64,000 bases of DNA from Vanilla planifolia (GCA_023846275.1 CM043865.1:30919912-30983911); one strand, 5' to 3'; positions 29,201-44,200 are shown, counted from the first letter of the stretch. Notes: a model not told the origin generated them from the sequence alone. Program-made: numbers and translations.

Positions 29201-32200
29201 TCTTACTATGCCAAGTCACCAAATTGTGCCAAAAATAAATACAATATTTGGAAGTTGATCTCTATCTTGAATTGGCCTAACCCAATATGCATCATCGAAT
29301 ACTTTTGTGCTTTTTATCTTAGTCATATTTGATGCACAACCTCTTTCTTGTTATAAGTTTGAATTATCTCATAATCTTATGAATTGCTTTGCTTCTTCCT
29401 TGAGTTATTGTATAGAATATTTTAATATTTACAATCTAGATTTAATATTATATTTTGGTCTTTTGCCTTTTTAAGTTTATATATATTTTTATTTGATAGG
29501 TTTTTTATGTAGATAATTTAATAAGTGGCTTTTCTCATAATTACCTTGGGTTATCATAAAATATTTTGATTTTTACAGCTTATATTTGATATCATATTTT
29601 TATTTTATACCTTTCCAAATTTATTCATTTTTATTTGGTAAGTAATTTGATAGTTGCTTTTTTCCAATTACTTGATATGTTGTTATCTATAAAAGGAGGC
29701 ATACTTATTTCACAATTTCCTTATCGTATTAGACTAGCTAATCATCCTTGAACAATCTCTCACATTTGTGTCAATAATTGTGGTCAAGCAAGGCTTCTGC
29801 TTGCCAATCGTCCTTGAGAAGTTATTATTCTTGTCTCGTAACAATTCTTCCCATTCTCGATAAACTACCATTCTCATCTTCTTGTCTTATCTCGATGATT
29901 ACGGTATATGTGACGAGTTTGCAAATGCTCCTTTACTTAGTAAGAATTTTTTTTCATACCGTAGAATAAGGCTTCCACGATTACTCCTTCCCAACCCATC
30001 TCATCATAAGCCTTTCAAGATTGCTTCTTCGACTTCTTCCTCGTTCTTTCGACATTGCATCATCTTCTTTTTTTGAGGCTTCAGCTTCTGTCATGAAGCT
30101 CCAACTGTCCTTAATCTTTTTAGCAAAGGACTGCATCGGGCCTTCTAAATCTCTGCAGTAGTCCTTGATATATTTAGCCTTCCATTCACCAAAGGATTGA
30201 ATCAGCCCTTCCAACTTGCCTATGTCAGCCTTGACCTCATCGTTGTCTATTGTAGCCCTAGAAAACTCCGAGGCATCTTCATCGCTTTTGCTTTGAGAAC
30301 TATTTTCATTGTACAAAAAAGACGAACCCTAATCCTTGCTCTTATACTTTGTCTTCTAGACTGTTCAATCACCTAGCATAGCTCTTGAGTATATATTGTA
30401 CGGTTTAATTGTCAAAGAGCACTAAAGAAAACCTAGATTAAATAATATTTTTCTCTTTCATCCTCTTATCACAAAACTAATCGTACTATACAAATGAATT
30501 CCGTGTTGCACGATTAATACAAATTTTATTTACTCTTCAATTCAAATCCTATCATACTTAATTCTTTAATGCTTATTGAGTTATGCACTAATATCCTAAT
30601 AATCAGTTGCATTACTCTTAATAATCTTAAGTGATATGCAAGTAGAGCTTTTAGGGAATGTTTTCCTAAATAATATGCATGTATAATATTTTACTAGGTC
30701 TTGGATTAGTTAATAATCTTATTTTTCAATTTTTACATATGTTTTAATGCATGGCATCTTAGACACGTGGAACTTCAATGTGGATGATTATCTTCTTTTA
30801 ACCTTGGTTTGACTTGTGGCTTTTGAGACTTCATTCTCATCATGATGAATGATTTTCTTTGTCTACTTATCTTTATCTAATTGCAGCACACTAAATAGGC
30901 ATATTAGATCATAATATAAGTACTTAAATAGTTTGTTATCATCAAAATATTGTATTGTCTTTCAGACTTATGGGATTTAACAATCCCATAGATTCAACAG
31001 CTAATTTAGGAACACAAAATGATAGTGCATCATTTGATTAAGATAATAAATATTAGAGACTTTTGAGAAAATATATATTTAGTTTTACACAAGACTTGAC
31101 ATTGGTTTCTCTATATGTTTGTTGTGTCAATTCATCAACAATCCAAATGATGAGTACATAAAGACGGTCTATAGGATCCTAAGTTACTTAAAAGTGACAC
31201 TAGGAAGGGGTTTGTATTTTAGAAAGTCACCAAATAAAAATATTAAATTATGTTATCATATTGATTGATTTGGATCAATTAATAATTGAAGATCAACTTT
31301 TGGCTATTAAATGTATATTCTAGGAAATTTTAGTTGACATTTTCAAAAAATATTTTTTCAGTCATTCACAATCATACTAAGTAGAAAACAATGTTAGGTT
31401 GTATATGAGAGATTAATAAATCTCTCAATAAACCTTTAATATTGATCTTTGTGCATAATTGATCTCCCCTTGCATCTTAGATTTGGGATAGAAAGATTGA
31501 CTATGAAAAATGTGACATAATTACAGAAATAATGTTTTTTTAATGATTTGAGAGTGACACTTGTATCCTTTTGTGCCTTAAACTTTAGGACTTTAAGATC
31601 AAGTTTACCCCCATTATGGTCATGGAGATGCAAGAAAGAGGGAATTTTTGTGTTTGGAACGAGTTATCAAATTTATATGGTTTAGGTGTCATTGGGTTTA
31701 TAAGTGGTTGTGAGAGTGGCATTCTAAATAATTTACGAAGACTAGTGGAGAATATGAGTGACCATGTTACCCCAAGGAGGTTTTAAACTTTTCTTTTAGT
31801 AACACCATTTTTTGCACAAGAGTTTTGATATATAATGTATTGTTTTGATAGATATTCCTCAAGAATCAAGTTGAAATACTCTCTTTTGTTAGCGATTCTC
31901 ACCATTTTTATTTTAATTTGAAGTTGGTTTTGATTCATGGAATGAATTTTTTTCAAAATTAGAACCCCAACTTAAAATTTTTCTTTCAATGCAAATGCTC
32001 AAGTGAGCCTTGAATGATTATCATTGAAAAAATAAACTAGCATGACTCAAAATCATGTTTTACTTTGGAAGGGTAGAAATAAATGTCTTGACTCTAAAAA
32101 GAAACTCAAGAGTGCTTTGAATATTCACAAATTTCACAATAAAAATTATTTGGGCTTTTATTTTTAAATAGTTTTTCAAGAAATCAAAAACTTGGACATC

Positions 32201-35200
32201 TTGATCTAAATTACTAGAGCATGATTTGATAATTATTTAGAACTAAAACATTGAACAAACTTTTTGATTAGTAGCTTTCTAACTCGAAAGTACACACTTT
32301 GTGAACATGTCTACTTGGAGCATCACCACAACACTCACTTTCCTCATATTCAAATCTTGAAATTCACACATTACAAAAATATTTAGCTACATAGTTGTAA
32401 TCTTTTGCCAACTTTGTAATAAACCATGCGTTGCAATTTAGTTTAGGAGTCAACAATATAGATTGAAGAGTGGGACTATTTGATAGCAAAACAGAATTGA
32501 TCTTTATCACTTGTGACCTTGATTTATCTACAATTTTAATCATCCTCTTCTAGCGTGGTTTGAAGTTGGTTAAAATTTTAGGACCTTTTGTCATATGATC
32601 TAAAGCCTTAGAATCGACAATCCAAGTGTTAGCCTCCCTTCACATTTCAAGCCCACATACATTATCTTTTTGAGCTATTGCTTCAATAGAAATGGTATGA
32701 GATTGGGATTGCATTTGATCAACAAAAACTTTTGGGGGAGTTTGAAGCAAGGATAATGTGGCATATTTAGAAGTAAATGTCATATCTCTAGAGATGGTGT
32801 TGTCTTTATAACCTTCTTTGTTTTGAGCAGGTTTTGTAAGTTGGCCGATGAAAGTCTAGTACTTCTCTTGACCATGTCTCAACTTGTGGCAGTGATCATA
32901 TTAGGTATATCCCTTTTTTATATTGTTTAATATATGTCCTCCTTTCACAATAAATGTAAAAACCTTTGTAGTAGTTGGATTAAGGTTTCTCAACTTGATT
33001 TTTGTTTGGCTCTCTTCCCATCTTATCTCAACAAATGTCTCTCTTAGACTTGGAAAAGGCTTGGTGGAGAGAACTTTGCTATGAATGTCATTGAAGATCT
33101 CAGCTAGGACAATTAGGAACTTGTACAATCATTTTTTCTCGACGATTTTCTTGTATTTGATGCTATCTCCAACCCCAATCGTAGTCTTCAAATTCGTCCA
33201 ATTGCTGTGATTGTCGGTTCAAAAGATTATAGTATTGAGTTACAATAAGATCTCCTTGAAGTTGACCACCAAGAGTATTCTCATCGTCAAACCATTTTGA
33301 TGTATTTTTAACATGAGAGTATACTTCTTTGGTTGCATCTCAAATTCCCATTGTTAGTTTGTATAAAAGAACTTATCTTTAGTTTTGTTTGCCCTGGAGT
33401 TAATAAATCATGACATGACCGTGTTATTCTCTTACTTCTAAACGTGGAACTTGGTGGCTTCTTTTGTTGGCTTAACTTTAGCATTGGTGAGGTGGTTTTG
33501 TTTTCTTTTCATGCATATAAACATCATAATAGACTGGAAATATTGGAGTTTATTTTGTCTATTCAATTTATGACTTGTGATCATAAAAGACATGCTTTTC
33601 ATTGGACCTATATTAGCGCTTTAACTAGACATGGTCTTGTTAGGGACTATTGTTTTCTCAATATCCATAAAGGATTTTTGGAGGATTCATGGTTTCAGAG
33701 GAGGTTCTACTACAATGTAAAATTTAGAATAAATGAAATGTAATATATAGAAAAATCAAATGCATTTGATTTTAAAGAGTGGAAATCAAAATCCCTCATT
33801 ATATAAAACTACAAATCAAGTACCTAACTCTCTAATGACTATGCAACAATTTGCAAGTAATTTAATAATAATTAGAAATAAATAGATAAACAAATTCAAA
33901 GAATCTTATTTAATTTTTAAAAATAATAATATGAATAAATAGACTAATAATAGCAAAGAATACTGAAATAATTTTCAATAAATGTTGAGATATTCCATAC
34001 TTTTAAGATTAAATCTCTATTTGATTATTTTCTAACGTATACTATATTGTGAAGAAACTTATGAATAGTTTAGAATTGATCAAACATTTTTGAGAAATAT
34101 GAAACAAAGTCCGTAAGTGTTCAGAAAGACTTGTATTAATCGAGCAGTCATAATGTTGAATTCATAGAAATAGAAGAAGAAATTAAAGGTGGATTTTTAA
34201 AATTAGAGAATTGTATTTTTTTTGTGATTAATATTTGACAACCGTGTTTTATTTGTGTGGAACTAATTCATGTGGCCTTTGTGTTCTCTTTCTAAATACT
34301 AAATTGAGTAATTTATGTAAATCTTTGTCCTAAACTATCTCATCTTTTTTCTTTATGCGTATACCTTTTTCTTTTAATGTACAATGGATCTATGATATTA
34401 TTTGTCTATCATCTTGCTCTTAGGTATTATTTCTAAATATGAGTTCTTTAGTGTCTTTACTATAATGATTCTTTCTTAGGGCTTGGAATACATTAATAAT
34501 CAATTCTTTTCATAGAGATTTTTTTCATTTGTATCATGTTTGTGTACGTGTTTTTTTGTTCATGTACATCGAGACAACAATCATCTCTTTCATCACTTTT
34601 TCTCTGTCGCATCTTTGTGTCTGACAATTCTTTCAACTTGGAAAGGAGCTCTTCATTTCTTTGGCATAATAAATAGTTTGGCAAGAAAATTATATAATGT
34701 TGACGAAAATTCACTCTACCTTGAGTCATTCATTTCGCAGAGGCAAAAGTGTAGGTAAAAAATGATTAGCAAAATCAAATTGGTGCGACTAACACTAAAA
34801 AGGATAGCTAAGAACTTGCTTGTCTCATGGATTGAAATTTCTCAAACAAATCTTTTGATATGCAGCATATTACTCAAGATCTGCAAACCCAAACCTTCAA
34901 TCCAATCCAACTTAAGCAACTTTAAGGACATTCCAAGATGAGTGGAATTCAATTAAAGCTCTTTCACAATTTTCTGTTCATCTGAAGTTTATGAAGCAAT
35001 AAACAAATAAATCCTATTTATATGCTCTCCAGTTCTAAGGATGATGTGTTTGGGGTGCACTCCTGCATCTCTGTTTGATTTCCAATGCTAAAACTAAGAA
35101 TGTTGTAAAGTGGAGTGGATACTTCTGTTGTTAAGTTCTATTGTGATAATTGATTTAGCTGTGGTTGTATGTTTACTAATTTGATGGATTGTTTTTGCTT

Positions 35201-38200
35201 TGCATATAGTTGGGGACTAGTAAGGCATGATTATTAAGAAAAAGCATGTTGAGTATTTTTCTTTTGTATCACAATGTCATGTAATTAGCCTAATGTGCTT
35301 TTATACATGTGATTAGAATGAGAGAGTTAAGTACCAACATGATTATATGGACTCAATAAAGAAGCTCGAAGAGAAGTGGATGGTCAATCAGCAGATTAGT
35401 GGTAAAGAAAAATCTAGGATGAACAACCATGGAGGATGTCTGGAAAGCGAAGAGGTATGCAATGTGGAACTGTTTGTCCCTAAAATATGATAGTCTAATG
35501 ATGATTCAAAGCTTTCATGGGATCTCGTAAATTGTTTGCCGTTTGTAGTACACATTTCGTTTTCTTTTGTTTTTATGTCAAGTAATTTTGTTATTTGTAT
35601 ACATGTTGACCTGCTGATAAGTTTTTTTTTGTGTTACCAATGATTTCATTTATGCTTCATGGATTTATCTTTCACTCTTTTCCCACCCAAGGTTACTTGG
35701 CTAGTTCTATTGTGATGCGTAACTTCTAACTTGAAGGTAGTTCCAAAGAATAATCTTCTTCAATCTTCAGTTCAATGACTTTAAATGAATGCATTTATTG
35801 AATTGCTATAAAATTGTGAATAATCTTTTTTTGCATGTTCGATTTTTATGAATTGAAATTATGATAGAAAAATGCATGGAAAATTGATATGCTTGAAGGC
35901 ATATTATCAAAGCTTGGTGTGCTAAGGTACTATATTCCATTGAACAAATAAGTTACTTGGTGTTTGATACGACTCAAAAGCTACATTAATTTATTGAATA
36001 TAGTTGCAAAACTTGTGGTTAGTTTTGGTGATAAAACTAAATCTAATTGAAGTGACTGCACCTTTGTTTTTCTATCAGAATTTGTCTTAACGTTGTTGAA
36101 CTTAATGTTTGCCTTTGATCAACTTGTCTTTGGTTTTTCTCTAAAGAAATAAATGTTAGATTATAAAACACCGTTTGAAGTTTGAATTTAGTTAAGATTG
36201 AGCTTAAATAAAAGTGATCAAATTGAGCCACGACTAAAAATCTAGGTTATGCATTTAGACAAGTTGATTTTGAGCCATGTTTGAATTAGTTTGTTCAGAG
36301 GATCAAGTTTTAAGGATTAAGGGTTAGTGATTAATAATTGGTTTGAGTCTTGTAATAGCTTTTATTCTCTCTCATCCTTGTTGCTCCGACAATTGTTATT
36401 GATTCTATGGTGTTATGGATTTTTTGAAGCACTATGATCTTCATCTGGAAAGCTGTGATGCAATTCTAATGTTTAAAATCCTGAAACCAGTGGTAATTTT
36501 GGAGATTTGTGTGAATTGTTGTACCATTTAAGTCAAACCTTATGTTTACAAATTGGGTGGTCTATGTACAGTCCTTTCATTGAATTGCTTCTATGCTTCC
36601 AATGGGTTATTCTGTGCCTATTAGTTATTTTAAAATCTAAGGATTTCTTGAGGTAAAAATGTTTTGGTGACTCTAGTGATTTATGAGTTTTCGTTTGGTT
36701 TCTTAATACTGATGGCTACTTGTGATTGGTGAGAGTCATGATGCTATCAGAACTCTCTTTTATTCTTCTGTTTTTACACCTTATACTTACGATTACATTT
36801 TGTGGGTGATGCTTTGGATTAATTCTCTTATGATTAATCTTTCTTATTTACTCCATGTCTAGGTCTCTGCATTGATTTGATCATGGTCTTATATCTTTTC
36901 TGTTTGTTGGCAAGTATGCCAATTTCAAGCCATGTAAATTGTGCTGTTGGTCGATTTCCTATATTTTTTTACTTATTCCCTAGAAGATCTTTGTGCATGA
37001 TCTACATCACGTTGATCAAATCCTCAGTTTGGCATCTAAGCATCTCATGTTCATTAATATGTTTATCCATCTTGGCCTTGATGATCTTATCCTTAATCTC
37101 TTGGGCTCTTTGTGCATACTTTATCATTATGTGGTTGATAAATGTATTCATGTGTAAACTTGATTCTACATAATCTCTTGTTTCTTCAAGATATGGACAG
37201 GTACACAACTGACCTCAATTTATCTACAGGTAACAATGTGGCTGTTTCTGGATTTTTGTTCTATAACAAATCCAGGGTAAACCTTACTGAAATTTTGTTG
37301 GTTACTAATAGTCACATTTTTTAAATCTTTGAGATACAATAAAAAAAATTGGACCTACAAGGGCATGCAGGTGCATTGAAAATTTCAGAAAATTCGCTCA
37401 ACGGGTGTTGAATCGCCTTCTGAAGAATTTTTCAGTGATTCTAAGCATATTTTATATTCTTAACTTTATTAAAATCATTGACGCCTGTCAACTTCTGAAG
37501 CTTTTCCTTAATTAGGATGTGCCCAGTTAATGTTTGCATTGTCAACTTCTTGACACATGAACTGGTAGTTGCATGGTTTCTCATTACTTGTACTGATAAG
37601 TCTTTTTTTGAAAGGGTTAACCTTTAGATTTTATATTGCCATAGAGATGATAAAAACTGATCAAAACATTTCATTACCTGGAGGTCAGATTTTGAATGCT
37701 TAAATAGCTATTTTTTGGCTATCACTCTAGGTCTTTGTGCCAAGAACTTCAGATGGTGTCAATGATTTTAAGCAGTTACTTGAGACTGAAAATCCTACAA
37801 ATCAATCTAGCGATGAGGTATCTAGCCTGAGTCAAGCTGGACAGCGGAAAAGGTTAGAGGTATAATTTCTTGTTCTTTATCTTATCTTTTATTTTGTAGT
37901 TTCGTATGCATAATGTTTAAATTTGTTGATTCAGTAGCAAATGTATTAAACATTTCTTTTGACAGGCAGCTGGAAATTCTGAGATTATAAGGCTTCGCAA
38001 GTTGTTGGAGAGTGAATCAAATCAGAAGGCAAAGCTTGAAGAAGAGATTACTACACTAAAAAATCAGCTGCTTCAGTTGAGTTTTGAAGCTGATGAGGTA
38101 GGGAATAACATTCTTGAGTGTATTTTTTGTTCGTACTTGTCATTCTGTTTTGAGTGTTCTTCTTTATTCTTTTTACTATTACACAATACTTTTTATGTTT

Positions 38201-41200
38201 ATATTTCATGCACTGATTATGATTCTAGTAGCTTCACTAATAAATTTTCAACTGATTTTTCTGCCGGGTTTTGTAAAACTAGACGAGAAGGAGCCTTGAT
38301 AGAGGTGAACCTGGCAAGGTTTTCTCTGGCTTAGATGCTATGATGTCACAAGCTAGATCTTCACAGCCTCGAGATTATGCAAATGGACAAAAGGCATCAA
38401 TTGCTAAGCTTTTTGAGCAAGGTATTAAAAAAAAATTGATTGTTGTCAACATTGTATTGATGTTTGATTATTAATTAATTAAATATTTAGCTAGCTCCTA
38501 ATAATTTTTTTAACAGTTGGTCTGCAAAAGATTTTGTCATTGCTTGAATCAGAAGATACTGATGTACGAATCCATGCCGTGAAAGTGGTCGCTAACTTAG
38601 CAGCTGAAGGTGATATGTTCACTGGTTTTCTTTAACCCCCGTCCTCCTAATCATACGAGCATCATCAGCTTGTGTTCCTATGTGATGTTTGCTTGCATGC
38701 ATCATTGTAAAACCATTTTTAGGTGAAACAATGTCTTGATCCAAGATAATAGTCAAACCATAGATTTTATTGTTGGATTTGACCTGCCTTTTGAATCTAT
38801 TGCAACAATATTCTTTGAATGTATCTAATGAGTTGTAGTTCAAATAGCTAAATGGCATTTTTCTATTCCAATTTATATTTAAGATTAAATTAAGCATCTC
38901 GATAGTAAATTCCAAACAATGAATAAGAGTTCAATAATAAATGGACCTTGATTTGGATGTCGATTTATGTTTGGTTTCATTCCATTGTTGCGCTTACCTT
39001 CCTTGGCTTGGTTTAATTTTGTGTGAACTCTGCACTGAGTCCAGAACGTGAAATAAGAATAATCATCAATACTTGTGCTAATATATGAAGAGCAACATGC
39101 AACCCTGATATAATTCTTTGGTTTGATGTAGTGGTGGTAGTTGGAAAAATCTGTTTGGAGATTAGATTTAAGAAGTCATGATGGGAAAGAACTTTTGAAA
39201 ATTTGTGGTTGTTTGTTAAACTGCAATTTGAAGGTATTGGTTGTAGTTATTATAACATGTTTTGGTAGTAGTTTTTCCTCGGTGCATTTTGGATATGGAT
39301 TTGTACTAGCTTTACCTCAGTTCATTTGGGATATGGATTTGTACTGGGGAAACCAGATAAGGCCAAATTAATATTTATTTTGGAAGTTGTTAATGCAGAA
39401 ATATATTTGTGAAGTTGTTTCTTAACGAGATTTAAAGTTATTGCATTAAAAATAGTTTATATTTCTTTTTGGAAAATAGTTGTGTACTTCTTGATAATGA
39501 CTATTTAAAACCATTTTTATCTTTTGCCAGATTTTACATCTTATCATATCCCAACCAAATAAATACTTTGTTATTATAAGATGCATATGCTACTATCAAA
39601 TCATCCATGTCCAATATGCTAGAGGTTCAAAACAAAACAATTCTGCCCAGGCCCATAATATACTAGTACTTAGTTTCCAAAAATGGTTATTTCTTAAGTC
39701 AAAGTCCAATCATAAAATAGAGAGAGCACATGCACTGCCAGCAGGACAGAGGCCTAACTTATCTACGCCCAACTCTTTGGGGCCCTTTGAAGATGTTTGC
39801 TTGTTGCCATGTATTGCATGCTGGTCATCAGTTGAGTCTTGGATTGTCAATGCAATGTTAGAAATTTCTTAAATGCTCTTGCAGTAGCCTCATAACTCTC
39901 ATATGAACGAAATGCCACCCCATTATATCTATGTACATGATGGTAATGTTTGGGCTGCTTTTAATAAATTCCTATCTGTTTTCTTACAAAAACAGTTCAG
40001 AATTACACCTTGTATGAACTAACAATAAAATGCATTATCAAATTTTTTGTTGGAAATAGTTTGCAGGAACATTAACAACATATATACAATGATCAGCTAC
40101 TATAGTTATAGTGTTATCATTCCCCAAAATCTGCATTTCTTTTTCCTACATTTTAGATCTCCTTTTCTCAAATGATTTGTTTGTCTCGAACCTGAAGTTC
40201 ATGAGCCTCTTGTGTTACTATTATCTCATTCTTATCAATATCATCACAATTAGCATCAACGTTGTAGAGAATTGTGGTATTATATCTTGATGTATACAAT
40301 TATATAAAAGCCATTGTAGCATTCACAATGACTTTCTTCTTAGTTAAACCATAATTAGGTATGTTGATCAATTTTTTTTCAAAAAACAAAATGTCATTTT
40401 TATTACTCTTCTACAAGAATAATTTTTTTGCATATTTTATGGTAGTTTTTTGGGTTGTTATCAAAAGTACAAATTTTTTTATTATCATTGTTTATTCTCA
40501 ATTAAGTTTTCAAAACTAAATGAGAGTATTCACGTCTTTAACTATATAACGTTATGCTATTAATCAATCAAAACATGCATATACACCAACTGAAAACCTA
40601 GTTGTGTTTTTAATATGCTGAAAGTGGACTTGGAAGGTGTTTAGTAGAATTGCAGTGTCATGGCAAATGGACAACTATTCCTTGTCACTTGGCTAATACA
40701 AAGAATATGTCAAAATCACAGTCTTCCATAACATTTTGAGTTGGATCGACATCGACCAATGAATCAAACTTGCTTAGCTATAGTAAAGCGAGCATCAACG
40801 TGTACCATCAATAGCTTCGATTTAATTCTTCATGGCAGAATTGCCATGTTCTAACTTTAGAACGAAGGTGTGGGAACTTAAAAGAAAAATTAACTAAATT
40901 AAAAAAAAAACATCACATAAGACAACATTTGATAGCAAAAATTAAAATAAAAATTATAAGAATAACACGGTCCAAAAAATTTCTTATGAGAGAATTTGAT
41001 AGCCTCTACTTGGCCACATAATGCCGTCTGAAACATAGAGCAAGAGTTTGAAACGTAGCATAAATCAACATGAGGACTTCAAATTATCAATTAATAGCGT
41101 TTTTTAAGAAGCATTCATTATCGTAATATCATGGGCTTTGTCATCTCAGTTGGATCCTCAAGAATCTTATAGACAAGAGCACCCTTTCAAGCAATGGATA

Positions 41201-44200
41201 ATTAGATTACCTCTACTTGTCCATATGACAGTTTAAATATAATGATAAGATAACACAACCAAAGTTTTGAAAATTAATGTATGACAACTATTCATTGGAC
41301 CCTACCAACAAAGTGAAGTGTAACTCAAAACCCCACCTGTGTCATCACTATGCTTCTTCACCCCCCATACAATAGGGCTATCTGCAGTGTCATGGTTTTC
41401 TTTTGATTTTTGTCATTTTGCAGGTCTAGGACCTTGAAAATGGCAAGCTGATTCAACTCTATAATAGGCTATGTAATTGATGGGATCATTGACCCAGGTT
41501 TTTTTTCCAATGACAATAGGAATCGAAAACATTGTCTACTGCCCTTCAAAATATACCATGTGATTTGTTATAAATGTGCTATCTGGGAGAGCGTCCAGGA
41601 TGCTTGGTGGTGGGTTTTCTAGGCACCTCTCTTGATATGGATTGTCAAGCAACTTTAGGACTTTTGTGACTCACCACTAAAGGCATTGTCCAAGCCTCGT
41701 AACCTCCTGCATTTAAGGTTACAACCTAGTCCTGCATGCAAGAAAGCAACCAAGTGTCTAAATAATACTCACATGTTTGCTAGCAACAACATAGGTGAAA
41801 ACAATGTCAAGCTTCTGCTCCAACTCAGGTGCAATACCATCAAACCAAGGCTTCATAACCTTCAGATTTCCCTGAAAAAAGATGGACTATCAATATTGCA
41901 TTGTTGTGCAGGCAACAAAGATATAATTACATGAAACGGTCTTTTCACCAATCATTTCTAGTGAGGATTATCTTCCTTGGATTTCAAAAGAAGATAATTT
42001 TCCAGTTTTTCAACTCCATTTCAAGTTTCCCATCATTCTTGAACTGGCCCTACTTATTTTTTTTCACACCTTTTTATACTCCTGTGCACATTCCATGTTA
42101 AAGTTTTAGCAAAAAGGTTTTACCATCCCACATGATTGAATGGCATTCTGACCTGTTCTTATGATCAATTTCTTGGATGCATAGATCGCTAAATTTGTAA
42201 ACAATGGATTTATTGCTTTGGGCAATCACATCTTTCTTTGTCTTACCGTATGTATGCATTTATGGCAAGGGGACTAGATGACAGGGTGTCTTTTCCATCT
42301 ATATGTACACAAAAAGGATGCTTCCTGCTGCTAAAAAAAAGGCTTTCATGGTCTATAGATTGTATACCAACACCATATAGAAACATCGTTTAAGAACTAA
42401 GAGGAACATAGTTGCAAGCCATGTCCACTTTAAGATCATGAGAAGGGTATTTTTATTTTCACATACAAATATAATAATACTAGAAAAACTATTTAAAGAG
42501 ATAAGTTCACTGAAACTAATGAGATCAATGCCCTTTCTTAGAATCAAGCATGTTGTCTTTGTTTATGATACAAACTTAACAATTGAAGAGCGTTGAAACA
42601 AGGAAAGCTCCTGTCTTAAGAAGCTTTGGGTTAACTACCTCCTTGACTTAAGCAAAGCAAAAAAAAAAAAGAAAAAAAAATTTTGATTTCAGTTGGATGG
42701 TAATTAATTTTTCCCAGTGGGCATAGGCTATTCAGTGGCTCTACAAACCATTGGTCACCATTGTGTTTGAGAAGACTTGTTTGAGGCTGCCCGGTGCTTC
42801 TATTGGAATATGCATGTAGCAGGCCCCACTTTTTAAGTCTGGCTGTTTTCAATAGTTCTTTGAAAGAACCTGAAGTTGAAGTTGTCTAATAGCTTTTATA
42901 TATATAGACAGAGAGATTCATTACATGTGCCAATTATTAAGTACTTTAAAATTAAAGTTATATTGTTTAAAAATCAGCATTATGCCCCACATGTTAACCT
43001 GCTCATTACTTGTTTTGCATTCTATACCCTACTGCACTAGTCTAGAATGACTGCTTGCTAAATCAATACAAAATGGTAAAATCAGCCCTAAATTTTGAAA
43101 AAATTATGAGTTTTTAAAATAAAATTCTCATGATGGATTGGCAGTATTTGATATAATTCCATGTTAGAGGTCTAAACTTTCTTGTAAAGTATTGCCATTT
43201 TTGTATTGAAGTTTGTGCGCTTAGATAACTTGCTGCTTGACTAGTCAGCTAGGTTTTATCGTTTTGTTGGCTGGAATATCATTTTGATTGGAACTACATT
43301 TTCTAGCCATAAGATGATTTTTAGTCGTAATGCCTATACAAATTACTATTACTACTTTTCATTGACTGGTTGTCGTTTTTTTCATAGCACCAAAGCTGTG
43401 ATGAATTTATTAATTTCCTTGATCTTCTGTGTAATCTTATTTATAAGCAGAATCAAATCAGGAGAAGATTGTTGAAGCAGGAGGTCTTACTTCCTTACTC
43501 ATGCTTCTTAGAAGTTCAGAGGATGAAATGATACGCAGGGTAGCTGCAGGGGCAATTGCAAATCTTGCAATGAATGGTATTGTTGCTATACGTTTTGGTA
43601 TTTTTTTTTTTTTTGGGTTTTGTTGAAGTTTAACGATCACATAACCTTGAAGATTCCTTTGAATTTTGTGAATAGTTTATCACAAACCCAATTCCAACGC
43701 TCAGGCAAACAATGTGAATTTTCAATTATTGCAGAAACCAACCAAGAACTTATAATGGAGCAGGATGGTATCAGTTTATTATCCGTGACAGCAACTGATG
43801 CAGAGGACCCGCAAACTCTTCGTATGGTGGCTGGAGCCATAGCTAATTTATGTGGCAATGGTACATGTAAATTCTACTATTTTTCTTTTTTTATTTTTTC
43901 TGAAGTAAAATTCCGTTCAACTGACCTAGATATTGAATATTGAACTTTTCAATTCAACCCTACAGCTTGGAATTTTTTTAAGGGTGCTGATCTTACTTGT
44001 AGGGGAGCCAAAAGAAAAACCCAAAATCATGTTTTATTTATTATCTCCATTTATGGTTCTTATTTTGCCTTTGGTCTCCTAACAAGTGTGTTTGATTGAT
44101 ATTCTCTGCCGAATTGATTGATAAATAGAATAATTTACAGAAGAGCCTCGAGATTTTTGTAAAATATTTGCTAATTGACTGGTCTAAGTGTGAAAGTTGC

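Larger units (their letters stand above)
28840..33400 (-). mobile_element. Ty1/copia remnant on the minus strand, interrupted
   Basis: Read on the minus strand, gag comes first: a segment with [12 protein letters not shown] and [20 protein letters not shown] (about 32900-33130) matches the copia gag capsid-like region. A zinc-knuckle-like HCHKLRHGQ follows near 32890. Next is the protease box [17 protein letters not shown] near 32580-32640, where the usual Gly of DSGA is Lys. At the far end, 28985-29050, [14 protein letters not shown] matches the copia RNase H tail. Frames are broken. The RT region is missing and replaced by 29.4-31.4 kb, which carries plus-strand copia sequence. LTR boundaries were not fixed, though AT-rich segments near 28.6-28.85 and 33.7-34.0 kb are similar to each other and may be the two LTRs. 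Confidence 0.7.
25405..35316 (+). other. Largest kinesin intron (9912 bp), repeat-rich
   Basis: Donor GTTTGT at 25405 and acceptor GTGATTAG ending at 35316. The first 2 kb (25.4-27.5) and last 1.5 kb (33.8-35.3) look like ordinary AT-rich intron. Between them lie an RTE LINE remnant, a minus-strand copia remnant, a plus-strand copia remnant and an orphan reading frame, listed separately. All coding exons on either side remain intact. Confidence 0.8.
25201..38097 (+). other. Kinesin neck and coiled-coil exons (visible exons 8-11)
   Basis: These exons encode residues 347-547. Exon 25201-25404 begins [19 protein letters not shown], the family's neck sequence after the motor, and continues into a charged heptad-rich helix. 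Exon 35317-35454 carries the [12 protein letters not shown] segment. Exon 37731-37859 is the least conserved linker, and exon 37966-38097 returns to coiled coil with [20 protein letters not shown]. Each exon is phase 0 at both ends (204, 138, 129 and 132 nt). The helix is short compared with ARK1, which is why I place the gene in the ARK2/ARK3 branch. It is expected to mediate dimerisation. Confidence 0.88.

Noticed and set aside
38610..43450. Possible missed kinesin exon in the 4.8-kb intron
   Set aside because: The exons on both sides join in phase and the encoded armadillo sequence is contiguous with the family, leaving no gap to fill.
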